In this document: piece by piece, positions 9,032 through 18,592 of the stretch
Layout: each line of letters begins with the position of its first letter
Position numbering within the stretch: the stretch's first letter is position 1
Assembly: GCF_005497185.1 (NCBI RefSeq)
Contig: NZ_RJTN01000004.1
Span: 248,001 to 312,000, forward strand
DNA length: 64,000 nucleotides
DNA from: Pectobacterium polonicum
GTDB lineage: Bacteria > Pseudomonadota > Gammaproteobacteria > Enterobacterales > Enterobacteriaceae
Reading direction: 5' to 3'
Program-made: the position numbers and the translations under genes
The notes under the pieces: model-generated
The model's database searches: none
The model's input: the letters and a program-made list of their open reading frames with translations, nothing else
Told to the model about the DNA's origin: nothing

Positions 9032-9805
9032 TTAGTTAACTGCTTTAGCCGCGCTATCAATAAAATCCGCAACAGCTTCCGGGTGTGACACCAGAGACAT
9101 ATGGCTGGACGCAATAGAACGAGTCTTTGCACCGATATGGCCCGCGATTTCTTTCTGAATAGATGGATTTAATGCCTTGTCATTCTCCGTCAGCAAATAC
9201 CAGCTCGGTTTAGCTTTCCACGCTGCTTTCTGAACGCGATCGCCAAACGCTTTTGCCGCAATCGGCTGCTGCACCGCAGCCAACTCCTGCGCCTTTTCTC
9301 GCGGCACATCGCCCGCCATAACCGCACGATACTGCTCAGGGTTATCCAGCCAAATCAGGCCATTAACATCCGGTTCCATGCCGTCCATCGGCGCTTTCAG
9401 GCGCTGCAATAAATCAGAGACGGATTCTCCGCTGTCTGGTACAAGAGCGGATAAATAGACGATGCCGCGAACCTTGGGATCATTGCCAGCCTGCGTCACG
9501 ACAGCGCCCCCCCACGAATGCCCAACCAACAGCACATCGCCCTGTTGTCTTTGCAGCACGCGATCTGTCGCTTCAACGTCATCCGCTAAAGAAGTGAGCG
9601 GGTTTTGCACTGCGGTCACGTGGTATCCCATCCCCTGTAGTCGGGCCGTAACAGCAGACCAGCTGGAGCCATCGGCAAAGGCGCCGTGGACTAAGACGAT
9701 ATTGTTAATTTTTGCCGCCTCCGCAACATTGTGAACACTGGCTGACAGCACCAGCGATAATGCAATAGCCACATGACCGAGCCATGTAATACGGTAATGC
9801 GTCAT
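9032..9805 (-). CDS. Alpha/beta hydrolase, exported
   Basis: Taking the ATG at 9805 (preceded by AGAGGAAAGCGT) gives 257 residues with a signal peptide that ends near VAEAA. An upstream ATG at 9859 would bury that signal. The fold is marked by NIVLVHGAFADGSSW (oxyanion region), the nucleophile elbow VGHSWGG and the late catalytic His in ASSHMSLVSHP. This is the esterase/AB-hydrolase subgroup common next to quinone reductases and GlxA-type regulators. It heads the probable operon with the AzoR-like and YciI-like genes. The substrate is unknown. Confidence 0.88.
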   Translation of the reverse strand: MTHYRITWLGHVAIALSLVLSASVHNVAEAAKINNIVLVHGAFADGSSWSAVTARLQGMGYHVTAVQNPLTSLADDVEATDRVLQRQQGDVLLVGHSWGGAVVTQAGNDPKVRGIVYLSALVPDSGESVSDLLQRLKAPMDGMEPDVNGLIWLDNPEQYRAVMAGDVPREKAQELAAVQQPIAAKAFGDRVQKAAWKAKPSWYLLTENDKALNPSIQKEIAGHIGAKTRSIASSHMSLVSHPEAVADFIDSAAKAVN

Positions 9806-9972
9806 ACGCTTTCCTCTGGAAAAGTGATACGGCTTTCGATTTTCCCCATCGGGTTTCATCAGGGGGTAGCGAATGGTTGAATGTTAATCGTGGTTGACGC
9901 TTGCGGTAAGATGGCAAACTTGACATAGTTCATGCAAAATTCGCCAAATTCTATCTAACAGGAAAGTCCACT

Positions 9973-11001
9973 ATGCACATCGCCATTCTGGCGTTGCCGG
10001 GCAGTATGCAGTCGGCCATCTCCGGGCTTTCCGATATCTTCTGGATGGTTAACCAGACGCTGATTACGCAGCCTGATAGCGCGTCCTCCTCCTCCACACC
10101 GCTCTCTTTTGAAACGTCCATTGTCAGTGCCGACGGCAAACCAGTACGTGATGCCCAAGGCAGGCTAATTCACATAGACAGTTCGTTTGACGCAGTGGGT
10201 AAAGCGGATGTCGTGCTGGCGACCGGAATGATGCTCGGACCGGACAAATTACCGCTGGCGGCATCATCCGTTAATGAATCCGCCATTTGGCTCAGGGAGC
10301 AATATCAGCAGGGCTCACTGATAGGCGGGGCCTGTGCGGGTGGGTTTATTCTGGCCGAAGCTGGGCTATTGGATGGTCGCTTCTGCACCACAACATGGTG
10401 GCTCTACCACACCTTTAAGCAGAAATACCCGAAGGCAAAACCGGTGTGGGGCAAGGCGCTGGAAGAACAAGATGGCATCATTACCACCGGTGGGCCATTA
10501 TCCTGGGTGGAACTTGCCCTGCATATTATTCGCCGCAGTGGTGGGCCTAAGATCGCAAAATTAGCGGCAGATATCGCGGTGGCAGACAGCCAGCCGCTCT
10601 CGCAGCGTATTTATGCACCGCAGGGGTTCATTAATACCGTACATCCCCTACTGCTGCGTGCTGAACAGCTCATTCGTTACGAAAATCCAGCAATCACCGC
10701 AGAAGCGTTAGCCAGCGCTCTGAATTTCAGTGACCGAACGCTTCACCGCAAGCTAAAAGAACTTACGGCGGAAAGCCCGAAGAATTTTATTACCCGCGTC
10801 AGGATCGAAATGGCCTGTCTGCTGCTTGAAAACCCAATGACCAATATCAAGCAGGTTGCCGCCGAATGCGGTTACAGTGAAGATACTGCTTTCAGACGCG
10901 CCTTTTCCCAGCAGATGGAGATGACGCCGACCCAGTTCAGAAAATGGGCGTTATTGAGAAATAATAAACCGGGTGCGTTAGATAATGACGATGGTGATTG
11001 A
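9973..11001 (+). CDS. GlxA-family transcriptional regulator (DJ-1/PfpI plus AraC domains)
   Basis: A 342-residue regulator. Residues 1-185 form a DJ-1/PfpI-like sensor domain with the nucleophile-elbow region GGACAGGFILAEAGLLDG. Residues 230-330 form an AraC/XylS double helix-turn-helix (LASALNFSDRTLHRKLKELT and IKQVAAECGYSEDTAFRRAF). The start ATG at 9973 follows AACAGGAAAGTCCACT. It is divergent, across 167 bases, from the hydrolase/AzoR-like/YciI genes, which it very likely controls. The signal is unknown. A conserved Cys in the sensor domain hints at a small reactive ligand. Confidence 0.92.
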   Translation: MHIAILALPGSMQSAISGLSDIFWMVNQTLITQPDSASSSSTPLSFETSIVSADGKPVRDAQGRLIHIDSSFDAVGKADVVLATGMMLGPDKLPLAASSVNESAIWLREQYQQGSLIGGACAGGFILAEAGLLDGRFCTTTWWLYHTFKQKYPKAKPVWGKALEEQDGIITTGGPLSWVELALHIIRRSGGPKIAKLAADIAVADSQPLSQRIYAPQGFINTVHPLLLRAEQLIRYENPAITAEALASALNFSDRTLHRKLKELTAESPKNFITRVRIEMACLLLENPMTNIKQVAAECGYSEDTAFRRAFSQQMEMTPTQFRKWALLRNNKPGALDNDDGD

Positions 11002-11094
11002 ATCGAGAGTTCCATAAGGCACGATCTACGGCAAACCATCACCTTAGCCGACACCTTTGCTACACATTGCTATTCACTCAGGGAATGAACATTG

Positions 11095-12552
11095 ATGATA
11101 AGGAAAACAATGATTGCCATGCTGCTCAGCCTGTCGGCGGTATCCATCAGTCCAGCCAATGACAAGATAGAGGCGATCTACGAACGCCTGACGCAGCAGG
11201 ATGCTCATGCATTAACCGCGTTGGCAGCATTAGCGAAAGACCGCGACCCGCAGGCATTAAGCACGCTGGGGTTCATCTATGAGTACGGCATCACAGTCCC
11301 GCAAGATACTACGCAAGCGCTCCAGTATTACCAGCAGGCCTGCGAAATAGATGGCAATTTTGGCTGCTACAACGTCTGGTATTTTTATCAATACGGCAAA
11401 GGTGTGGCGCAGGATAAAGAACGCGCCAGACAGTTCGCAGAAAAAATGAATCGTGCCGATCTCAAAACACCGCCTGATGTAATAGAGATAATCATCGATT
11501 ATCTCTATAGCGCAAAAGCCAATGCCGATAGCGATATAGCACAGCGTTCTACGTTAATTTACGCCGCCAAAAGATACCTCACCAGTGGTGATGAAGAGAC
11601 ACAACGTTTCTTTACCCGTATCGGCTTTAGCAAACGGGATGTGCTACGGCTGGCAACATTCTGGGCAAAAGATGGCGACCCAGAAATAAATTTCCTGGTC
11701 GGTTATTTCTATAATTTTGGCTATGCCGGTATCAAAAATGAGAATATTGAAGCCCTTAAATGGTTCCGTGTCGCTGCCGAAGGCGGCCATCCAGAAGCAC
11801 AAAATATTCTGGGGTCGGTATACGAAAAAGGACGCTGGGGTATTCATGCAGATGGAGCAGAAGCTGAAAAATGGTATGAACGGGCAGCAAAACAAGGCAA
11901 TGACAACGCACTGATGAATCTGGGAAAAATGTATTACGATGGCGTACTCATCAAGGCCGATTACCGTAAGGCCTATGCATTATTTGAACAGGCTCATAAA
12001 AATGACGTGACTGGTGCCAGCAGATATTTGTCCCAGATGTATTACAGCGGACAGTACGTTGATGTGGATTGTCATCAAGCCCAAAAGTACCAAGGGAACA
12101 CAGATAACCATTATTTTCGCCAATGTGAAAAAGATAAGCGCGAGAGAAAAGCGACACGCGACGTATTACCAGTCTTAACGTTAAAACATGAATCGAGCCC
12201 ATTCGGTGGAGATAATAATCCCTATAAATGCGAACTTAATTTCTCTATCAATACGAATAAACTCGGTGAAGTCGCCAATTTTCGCGCCACGTTACGACTC
12301 AAAAATAGTGAAGGCGCGTCGGCCGAACAGACACTCGCTTTCCCACCTTTTGGGTTGAGTAGTCTTGATGCCGGAATGATGGGAGAAAAATTCATTTTTT
12401 CCCGGGCATCTGCTCTGCTCCCACAGTACAAACCCGATTTTTGCCCATTCAGCGATCTGGAATATCAGGTCACCTCCGCCACCGCCACGATTAACGGAAA
12501 GGAAGTGGATATACTTAAAGCAGGAATATTGAAACAACAAGAAAAGCGTTAA
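11095..12552 (+). CDS. Exported Sel1-repeat protein
   Basis: The ATG at 11095 gives 485 residues; the TTG at 11092 is in frame one codon earlier. An N-terminal signal peptide ends near ISPAN. Several Sel1 repeats follow, for example ALSTLGFIYEYGITVPQDTT, a copy at GCYNVWYFYQYGKGVAQDKE, and three around residues 205-320 ending YLSQMYYSGQYVDVDC. The C-terminal ~130 residues form an unrelated beta-rich region with paired cysteines. Sel1 proteins are scaffolds for protein contacts in the periplasm. No neighbour points to a partner; it follows the regulator gene by 93 bases. Confidence 0.82.
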   Translation: MIRKTMIAMLLSLSAVSISPANDKIEAIYERLTQQDAHALTALAALAKDRDPQALSTLGFIYEYGITVPQDTTQALQYYQQACEIDGNFGCYNVWYFYQYGKGVAQDKERARQFAEKMNRADLKTPPDVIEIIIDYLYSAKANADSDIAQRSTLIYAAKRYLTSGDEETQRFFTRIGFSKRDVLRLATFWAKDGDPEINFLVGYFYNFGYAGIKNENIEALKWFRVAAEGGHPEAQNILGSVYEKGRWGIHADGAEAEKWYERAAKQGNDNALMNLGKMYYDGVLIKADYRKAYALFEQAHKNDVTGASRYLSQMYYSGQYVDVDCHQAQKYQGNTDNHYFRQCEKDKRERKATRDVLPVLTLKHESSPFGGDNNPYKCELNFSINTNKLGEVANFRATLRLKNSEGASAEQTLAFPPFGLSSLDAGMMGEKFIFSRASALLPQYKPDFCPFSDLEYQVTSATATINGKEVDILKAGILKQQEKR

Positions 12553-12779
12553 CCCTCACGATTAGTGGCCGATTCTCCATGCTGTAGCCCTGAGTTTTGG
12601 GCTAGGCAGGATCTCTATTGCACTTTAGGGGAAGAGCGGGGATGAGGTTCAGGCTTAGCCAGCTCCCGCCTCTCGTATACTTGGGGATGAATGGCAAACT
12701 GGCGTCATGTGACTATCATGAACTCCGTCTCCACTATCCCCCCTGAAAATTCCATCGACGACTTATGTCGTTCCGACAA

Positions 12780-13634
12780 TTATTCATCGTCGCGTTCTTT
12801 TCTTGCCCGCTGACGTTCGTAGAACTCATCTTCAGCGGCAATGATTTCATCGATCAGTGAACCCATATCCACTTCATGCGCCGCTTCGACGAAGAGACCG
12901 GTTAGCACTGTTTCTGGGGTTAATTTTCCGTCTTCATATAACATCCAGATTTCTTGCGCATACCGTGTTTGCAATAATTGTGGCGCGAACTGGCCGTAGT
13001 AAGCAGTAATGTTATTAACATCACGTACAAACATTGATTCAGCAAGGTTATTTGCAGCGGCGTCCACAGCCTGTGGCAAGTCGATAATTACCGGCCCTTG
13101 CGCATCAAGCAGTACATTAAATTCCGATAAATCACCATGTACGATGCCTGCACACAACATGCGCACAATATTGCGGATCATCGTATTAAAATCAGCAACG
13201 GCACTCTCTTCCGTTAGAATCACATCGCTAAGGCGTGGAGCAACAGCGCCTTCAACATCTGTGACCAACTCCATCAATAACACACCGTCAATGCAAATAT
13301 AAGGTTGTGGTACACGAACGCCGGCATTAGCAAGACGAAACAATGCTTCGACCTCCGCGGTTTGCCAGGATTCTTCTTGTTGCTTGCGTCCGAATTTTGA
13401 GTTTTTTTGCATTGCACGAGCGTTACGCGTATTACGGACTTTGCGCCCTTCCTGGTACTGCACGGCCTGTTTAAAGCTACGCTGCATTGCTTCTTTGTAA
13501 ACTTTGGCACACTGGATTTTGTCACCACATAAAACAGTGTAAACGTCCGCTTCCTTGCCGCTTTTCAAGCGTTGGAGCACATTGTCTATCAGGCCATCAT
13601 CGACCAGCGGTTGTAGTCTGTTTGGGATTTTCAT
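12780..13634 (-). CDS. RIO1-like serine/threonine protein kinase
   Basis: A 284-residue atypical kinase. The ATP loop is GKEADVYTV followed by the lysine in QCAKVYKEAMQRSF. The catalytic loop GIVHGDLSEFNVLL has the Asp and Asn of the active site, and VIIDLPQAVD is the RIO version of the metal-binding motif. The C-terminus is charged. Bacterial RIO kinases are widespread but their targets are largely unknown. The gene is monocistronic and is flanked by gaps of 227 and 222 bases in which I see no gene. Confidence 0.92.
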   Translation of the reverse strand: MKIPNRLQPLVDDGLIDNVLQRLKSGKEADVYTVLCGDKIQCAKVYKEAMQRSFKQAVQYQEGRKVRNTRNARAMQKNSKFGRKQQEESWQTAEVEALFRLANAGVRVPQPYICIDGVLLMELVTDVEGAVAPRLSDVILTEESAVADFNTMIRNIVRMLCAGIVHGDLSEFNVLLDAQGPVIIDLPQAVDAAANNLAESMFVRDVNNITAYYGQFAPQLLQTRYAQEIWMLYEDGKLTPETVLTGLFVEAAHEVDMGSLIDEIIAAEDEFYERQRARKERDDE

Positions 13635-13856
13635 GCGGCTTTATGTCCTATTTCAGCCGCTTTTCGTATCAACAACAAAGACGGCGATACTGGAAAAAAT
13701 GGCAGAGTCTGAAGAAAGATCTTAATTCTACCAATAATCACCAGATTTTGCTGACCTGCTGCGATCATCTTCTTGCTTCATTCAGCCGTTCATTGTTGGC
13801 TCCCAAACCCATTCGTGCAAAATGTAAAATCGAGTGAACCTCTACTGAATGAATTT

Positions 13857-14102
13857 TTAATCCGATTCCCCTGCCTCACTTTGCCTTCTCTTGATGTTTT
13901 GATAGCGCGACGGCCAGATCTCTTCGGGGCATTTATTTAGCGCCTCAGCGATCAGGCGCTCGCCTTTCGGCCAGTGCCGCGTCAGCGCGTTTGCCAGCGT
14001 AGATGAAGCCAGCCCCGCCGCTCTGGAAACCGCCGCCAGCGTCGTCCCTTTCTTCCGTAATCCCGCGATGATATCCGCCGGGTGCCAGTCAGTGTGATTC
14101 AT
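13857..14102 (-). CDS. sfsB: SfsB/Nlp-type Ner-like DNA-binding regulator
   Basis: An 81-residue helix-turn-helix protein closely resembling E. coli SfsB and the Mu phage Ner repressor. It has WHPADIIAGLRKKGTTLAAV, then AGLASSTLANALTRHWPKGE, then IWPSRY. The ATG at 14102 is chosen over the one at 14117 because GGAGGGAAATGGA lies directly before it. SfsB works with CRP on maltose genes in E. coli; here the target is unknown. It is divergent from the toxin-antitoxin pair. Confidence 0.88.
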   Translation of the reverse strand: MNHTDWHPADIIAGLRKKGTTLAAVSRAAGLASSTLANALTRHWPKGERLIAEALNKCPEEIWPSRYQNIKRRQSEAGESD

Positions 14103-14486
14103 TCCATTTCCCTCCATCTATCAAAAATCATTTTGATTTCCGTGTGGGTAGGATCGCGTTTTGTGATGAGCAAGACCACGGACGATGAGTCACATATTTA
14201 AGGTGTTAGACAAGCGTTATAATTCTGACTATCTAGTATGTGAATAGATATAAAATTGTCGTGCGTGATAAACCGCCGTGTTTCTCTGTTATTTCATCAA
14301 ACACCTAACAAGGCGCACTTGTGCAACAGAGCATTCATTACCTATCGCGCATGAAACCTCTCTTGTTCGTAAATAAAAAACTTAGTTCCAAAACCTGATG
14401 CACCAATACGTTCGAAGGCGTCCTTGCAAGGTTGTCGTTTTTAAGTTACAAATATTAAAGGACTAAGGACTTGCGAGGACGCTATC
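14103..14486. other. A+T-rich divergent intergenic region between sfsB and the toxin gene
   Basis: This 384-base stretch has no convincing ORF. It holds the promoters of both flanking genes and is notably A+T-rich around 14,215-14,260. Its only clear structure is the inverted repeat next to the toxin start, listed separately. Confidence 0.6.
14418..14482 (+). promoter_or_regulatory. Inverted repeat overlapping the toxin ribosome binding site
   Basis: GCGTCCTTGCAAG at 14418-14430 and CTTGCGAGGACGC at 14470-14482 are reverse complements with one mismatch, separated by 39 bases. The right arm contains GAGGAC, the ribosome site of the toxin, 6 bases before its TTG start. Either a protein binds both half-sites (antitoxin autoregulation) or the arms pair in mRNA and hide the ribosome site. 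Confidence 0.65.
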
Positions 14487-14810
14487 TTGTATACAGTAAA
14501 ACGTTACCAAAGCAGTGACGGTAAAGTCCCTTACACTGAATGGATACAGAAATTGCGCAAGAGAGATCATCGCGCTGCTTCAAAAGTAGATATCCGAATA
14601 GATCGCGCAGAAAAGGGAAATTTCGGCGACCATAAATTTGAAAGAGACGGTGTCTGGGAGCTCAGAGTTGATTATGGTCCAGGCTATCGAGTGTATTACG
14701 CGATAGAAGGCGATAAGATAATTTTGCTCTTCACCGGTGGCGATAAATCAAGCCAAAGCAAAGATTTAGATAAAGCGGTGCAATACTGGCGGGATTATCA
14801 AAAGAGGTAA
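14487..14810 (+). CDS. RelE/ParE-superfamily toxin (HI1419-like / Gp49-like)
   Basis: A 107-residue toxin beginning with TTG, supported by GAGGAC 6 bases upstream. Family features are VPYTEWIQKLRKRD, the basic segment KVDIRIDRAEKGNFGDHK, the core VWELRVDYGPGYRVYYA and IILLFTGGDKSSQSKDLDKA. These mark the phage-Gp49-like branch that usually acts as an mRNA interferase. It is followed 4 bases later by its antitoxin, so it has the toxin-first order seen in HigBA and HI1419/HI1420 pairs. Residues appear complete, so the toxin is probably functional. Confidence 0.9.
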   Translation: MYTVKRYQSSDGKVPYTEWIQKLRKRDHRAASKVDIRIDRAEKGNFGDHKFERDGVWELRVDYGPGYRVYYAIEGDKIILLFTGGDKSSQSKDLDKAVQYWRDYQKR

Positions 14811-14814
14811 CATC

Positions 14815-15153
14815 ATGGCAATCATCACCCAATCAACTAAATTCGAAAAAGCCATTAGCCACGATGATGCAATGGTTGCAGAACTACGAGAAAATCCTGA
14901 ATACGCAGAAATATACCTCCAGACGGCACTAGAGGATATTTATGAGGAAGGTGGCATCGCTGCATTCCTGACAGCATTACGCCGTGTTGTTGAAGCGCGT
15001 GGCGGAGTGGGCGAAATAGCCAAAAAATCGGGACTGTCTCGTCAACAGTTATACAGAACACTGTCTGAAAATGGCAACCCAACGCTGACGACACTCACCG
15101 AAATCACCAGAGCCGCAGGCGTTCGGCTTATTCCCCATACTCATAATAATTAA
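14815..15153 (+). CDS. Helix-turn-helix antitoxin (HI1420-like)
   Basis: A 112-residue partner of the preceding toxin. The N-terminal part (residues 1-55) carries the YLQTALEDIYEEGGIAAFL segment typical of probable addiction-module antidotes. The C-terminal HTH is GVGEIAKKSGLSRQQLYRTL followed by NPTLTTLTEITRAAGV. The ribosome site AAGAGG lies inside the toxin's last codons, so translation is likely coupled. It probably binds the operon promoter and represses it, by analogy to other HTH antitoxins. Confidence 0.9.
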   Translation: MAIITQSTKFEKAISHDDAMVAELRENPEYAEIYLQTALEDIYEEGGIAAFLTALRRVVEARGGVGEIAKKSGLSRQQLYRTLSENGNPTLTTLTEITRAAGVRLIPHTHNN

Positions 15154-15197
15154 AATATAAGTAGTTCTCAATCACGTAGAAAGTCTTAGTCAGACGT

Positions 15198-15223
15198 AAA
15201 AAAACCCGCAGTTACGCGGGTTT
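15198..15223. terminator. Terminator shared by the antitoxin gene and guaA
   Basis: AAACCCGC and GCGGGTTT form a perfect 8-bp stem around 15202-15223, preceded by a run of A and followed by T-rich sequence. It lies between two converging genes and could stop transcription both ways. Confidence 0.8.
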
Positions 15224-15269
15224 AGATATGTTTTTTGCTGCCTAGCACAACGCTATTGCAGACGCAGGT

Positions 15270-16847
15270 TTATTCCCACTCGATCGTTGCCGGTGGCTTG
15301 CCCGATACGTCGTAAACGACGCGGGAAATGCCGTCGACTTCGTTGATGATGCGGTTGGAGACGCGACCTAAGAAGTCGTATGGCAGATGTGCCCAGTGCG
15401 CGGTCATAAAGTCGATGGTTTCGACCGCACGCAGTGAGACAACCCAATCGTATTTACGACCATCGCCCATCACACCCACGGAACGAACCGGCAGGAAGAC
15501 GGTGAATGCCTGGCTAACCTTGTTGTAGAGGTCGGCTTTGTGCAGCTCTTCGATGAAGATCGCATCCGCACGACGCAGCAGGTCACAGTATTCTTTCTTC
15601 ACTTCACCCAGTACGCGCACGCCCAGACCTGGGCCCGGGAACGGATGGCGGTACAGCATGTTATACGGCAGACCCAATTCCAGACCGATCTTGCGCACTT
15701 CGTCTTTGAACAACTCTTTCAGCGGCTCAACCAGACCCAGTTTCATCTCTTTCGGCAGGCCACCCACGTTGTGGTGTGACTTGATCACGTGCGCTTTGCC
15801 CGTCGCAGACGCCGCAGATTCGATGACGTCCGGGTAGATGGTGCCTTGCGCCAGCCATTTCACGTCGGCTTGCTTACTGGCTTCTTCATCAAACACTTCA
15901 ACGAACACGCGGCCGATGATTTTACGCTTGGCTTCAGGATCGTTTTCGCCAGCCAGCTCACTCAGGAAGCGATCTTCTGCCGCGACATGCACAATGTTCA
16001 GACCAAAATGGTCGCCGAACATTTCCAGAACCTGATCGGCTTCGTTCAGGCGCAGCAGGCCGTTGTCGACAAACACACAGGTCAGACGATCGCCAATCGC
16101 ACGGTGCAGCAGCATCGCAGTAACGGAAGAATCCACGCCGCCAGACAGCCCCAAAATCACGTGGTCGTTACCCACCTGCTCACGAATACGGTTCACCGCA
16201 TCGTCAATAATCTTGGCTGGCGTCCACAGGGCTTCACACTGGCAAATATCGCGTACAAAACGTTCCAGCATGCGCTGGCCCTGACGGGTGTGCGTCACTT
16301 CCGGGTGGAACTGCACGCCGTAAAAACGCTTCTCTTCGTTAGCCATGATGGCGAACGGACAGGTATCCGTACTGGCAACGGTCTCAAATCCTTCCGGGAT
16401 CGCCGTCACTTTGTCGCCGTGGCTCATCCAGACATCCAGCAACGGCGCGCCCGTCGCGCTCAACACATCCTGAATATCACGCACCAGCGCGCTATCAGTC
16501 TTAACTTCTACCTGCGCATAACCAAACTCACGCTCGTTGGAACCTTCAACGTGGCCACCCAACTGCATCGCCATCGTCTGCATACCGTAGCACACGCCTA
16601 ATACCGGTACGCCAGCATTGAAAACGTATTCTGGCGCGCGCGGGCTGCCAAATTCGGTGGTGCTTTCCGGGCCGCCGGACAGGATGATCCCGTTCGGATT
16701 AAAGCCGCGAATCTGCGCTTCCGTGACATCCCATGCCCACAGCTCACAGTAAACGCCCAGTTCGCGCACGCGACGTGCGACCAGTTGCGTATATTGCGAG
16801 CCGAAATCCAGAATAAGAATGCGGTGTTGATGAATGTTTTCAGTCAT
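15270..16847 (-). CDS. guaA: GMP synthase (glutamine-hydrolysing)
   Basis: The ATG at 16847 gives 525 residues, the E. coli length; the longer frame to 16913 adds residues unlike GuaA. The class I glutamine amidotransferase domain (1-200) has the nucleophile C86 in GVCYGMQ and the HPEVTHT triad motif. The ATP pyrophosphatase domain has the P-loop LSGGVDSS, and the C-terminus has the dimerisation domain ending [10 protein letters not shown]. It converts XMP, ATP and glutamine to GMP in the cytoplasm. It is downstream of guaB with a 107-base gap and is part of the guaBA operon. Confidence 0.98.
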   Translation of the reverse strand: MTENIHQHRILILDFGSQYTQLVARRVRELGVYCELWAWDVTEAQIRGFNPNGIILSGGPESTTEFGSPRAPEYVFNAGVPVLGVCYGMQTMAMQLGGHVEGSNEREFGYAQVEVKTDSALVRDIQDVLSATGAPLLDVWMSHGDKVTAIPEGFETVASTDTCPFAIMANEEKRFYGVQFHPEVTHTRQGQRMLERFVRDICQCEALWTPAKIIDDAVNRIREQVGNDHVILGLSGGVDSSVTAMLLHRAIGDRLTCVFVDNGLLRLNEADQVLEMFGDHFGLNIVHVAAEDRFLSELAGENDPEAKRKIIGRVFVEVFDEEASKQADVKWLAQGTIYPDVIESAASATGKAHVIKSHHNVGGLPKEMKLGLVEPLKELFKDEVRKIGLELGLPYNMLYRHPFPGPGLGVRVLGEVKKEYCDLLRRADAIFIEELHKADLYNKVSQAFTVFLPVRSVGVMGDGRKYDWVVSLRAVETIDFMTAHWAHLPYDFLGRVSNRIINEVDGISRVVYDVSGKPPATIEWE

Positions 16848-16954
16848 GAGGAGCGTGTTCCAAAAAGCTAAAAAATAAGTAAACCCGGCGAATAGCCCTA
16901 AAAAGGTAGGCAATAGTACCGGGTTTATCGGGTTAAATCAGCCCGCAAATTACC

Positions 16955-18421
16955 TTATGAACCCATACGGTAGTTTGGTGACTCTTTAGTAATGGTAACA
17001 TCGTGAACGTGGCTTTCCTGAATGCCCGCACCGCTGATACGCACAAATTCAGCCTGCGTACGCAGCGCGTCGATAGTGGCACAACCGGTCAGCCCCATAC
17101 AGGAGCGCAAGCCGCCCATCTGCTGGTGAACGATCTCTTTCAGGCGGCCTTTATAGGCTACGCGGCCTTCGATACCTTCCGGCACCAGTTTATCGGCAGC
17201 GTTATCGGTCTGGAAGTAACGGTCTGATGAGCCTTTAGACATCGCGCCCAGTGAACCCATACCGCGATAAGATTTGAATGAGCGCCCCTGATACAGTTCG
17301 ATTTCGCCTGGAGATTCTTCTGTACCCGCCAGCATAGAACCGACCATGACACAGGCTGCACCTGCCGCGATGGCTTTAGCAATATCACCAGAGAAACGAA
17401 TACCGCCATCGGCGATGACCGGAATGCCCGTGCCTTCCAGCGCTTCAACCGCATCAGAGATAGCCGTAATCTGCGGTACGCCTACGCCAGTCACGATACG
17501 CGTCGTACAGATAGAGCCAGGGCCGATACCGACTTTCACCGCGCTCACGCCAGCTTCAACCAGCGCTTTCGCGCCAGAGCCTGTCGCAACGTTGCCGCCG
17601 ATGATTTCGAGGTTCGGATATTTAGCGCGAGTTTCACGAATACGTTGCAATACGCCTTCGGAATGACCGTGTGAGGAGTCAATCAGCAGGACGTCAACAC
17701 CTGCGGCAACCAGCGCATCAACACGCTCTTCGTTACCGGCACCCGCGCCAACCGCTGCGCCTACACGCAAACGACCGTGTTCGTCTTTACAGGCGTTCGG
17801 TTTACGTTCTGCTTTCTGGAAATCTTTTACCGTGATCATGCCGATCAGGTGGAATTGGTCGTCAATTACCAGCGCTTTTTCAACGCGTTTTTCGTGCATT
17901 TTTTGCAGCACGACATCACGCGCTTCGCCTTCTTTCACCGTGACCAGACGCTCTTTCGGCGTCATGAACGCGCTAACTGGTTTTTCCAGATCGGTAACAA
18001 AACGCACGTCACGACCGGTGATGATACCAACCAGTTCGTTGTCTTTTGCCACAACCGGGTAGCCCGCGAAGCCGTTACGCTCGGTCAGTTCCTTCATTTC
18101 ACGCAGCGTCGTTTCTGGCGTGACTGTCTGTGGATCAACCACCACGCCGCTTTCATGTTTTTTCACGCGGCTAACTTCTTCAGCCTGACGCTCAATGGAC
18201 ATATTTTTATGAATAAAGCCCAAGCCGCCTTCCTGCGCCAGCGCAATGGCCAGGCCGGATTCGGTAACGGTATCCATCGCTGCGGACAGCATAGGAATAT
18301 TCAGGCGGATGTTTTTCGTCAACTGCGTGGACAGATCGGCAGTGTTAGGCAGAACGGTAGAATGAGCAGGAACCAGGAGGACGTCGTCAAACGTCAGTGC
18401 TTCTTTAGCGATACGTAGCAT
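16955..18421 (-). CDS. guaB: IMP dehydrogenase
   Basis: The ATG at 18421 ([16 protein letters not shown]) gives 488 residues, as in E. coli. The TIM barrel is interrupted by two CBS domains at about 95-205. The catalytic Cys lies in GPGSICTTR near residue 305, and the flap region contains the Tyr in [12 protein letters not shown]. It oxidises IMP to XMP with NAD, the committed step to GMP. It is the first gene of guaBA, and a PurR-like sequence lies about 63 bases upstream of its start. Confidence 0.98.
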   Translation of the reverse strand: MLRIAKEALTFDDVLLVPAHSTVLPNTADLSTQLTKNIRLNIPMLSAAMDTVTESGLAIALAQEGGLGFIHKNMSIERQAEEVSRVKKHESGVVVDPQTVTPETTLREMKELTERNGFAGYPVVAKDNELVGIITGRDVRFVTDLEKPVSAFMTPKERLVTVKEGEARDVVLQKMHEKRVEKALVIDDQFHLIGMITVKDFQKAERKPNACKDEHGRLRVGAAVGAGAGNEERVDALVAAGVDVLLIDSSHGHSEGVLQRIRETRAKYPNLEIIGGNVATGSGAKALVEAGVSAVKVGIGPGSICTTRIVTGVGVPQITAISDAVEALEGTGIPVIADGGIRFSGDIAKAIAAGAACVMVGSMLAGTEESPGEIELYQGRSFKSYRGMGSLGAMSKGSSDRYFQTDNAADKLVPEGIEGRVAYKGRLKEIVHQQMGGLRSCMGLTGCATIDALRTQAEFVRISGAGIQESHVHDVTITKESPNYRMGS

Positions 18422-18483
18422 GGGCAATATCTCACCAAGGTGGATGTAAGAATAGATAAAATATTGCCGTGGCATTATACAGA

Positions 18484-18499
18484 GCGTAATCGGTTGCCT
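18484..18499 (-). promoter_or_regulatory. PurR-like sequence upstream of guaB
   Basis: On the minus strand the sequence AGGCAACCGATTACGC agrees with the PurR consensus ACGCAAACGTTTNCNT at about 10 of 14 defined positions. E. coli guaBA is a PurR target, so the place is right, but the match is weak. Confidence 0.4.
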
Positions 18500-18592
18500 C
18501 CAGCATTATTTTACTAAAATGCTTGATTACCTGTTTCAGGTAGGTAGTATCGATCAATTAAGTGACTGTTTTAAAATTTGATCTGGCTCACA

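Noticed and set aside
12585-12604. Small hairpin TAGCCC/GGGCTA after the Sel1 gene
   Set aside because: A 6-bp stem with an 8-base loop and no T run is too weak to call a terminator.
13487-13837. 116-codon open frame running from the RIO kinase start into the gap
   Set aside because: Half is antisense to the kinase and the rest is low in coding character; no ribosome site.
15789-16601. 270-codon open frame opposite guaA
   Set aside because: It lies fully within guaA on the other strand, has no family features and arises from the codon use of the real gene.
17777-18418. 213-codon open frame opposite guaB
   Set aside because: Antisense shadow of a highly conserved gene; rich in Phe, His and Arg, with no recognisable domain.
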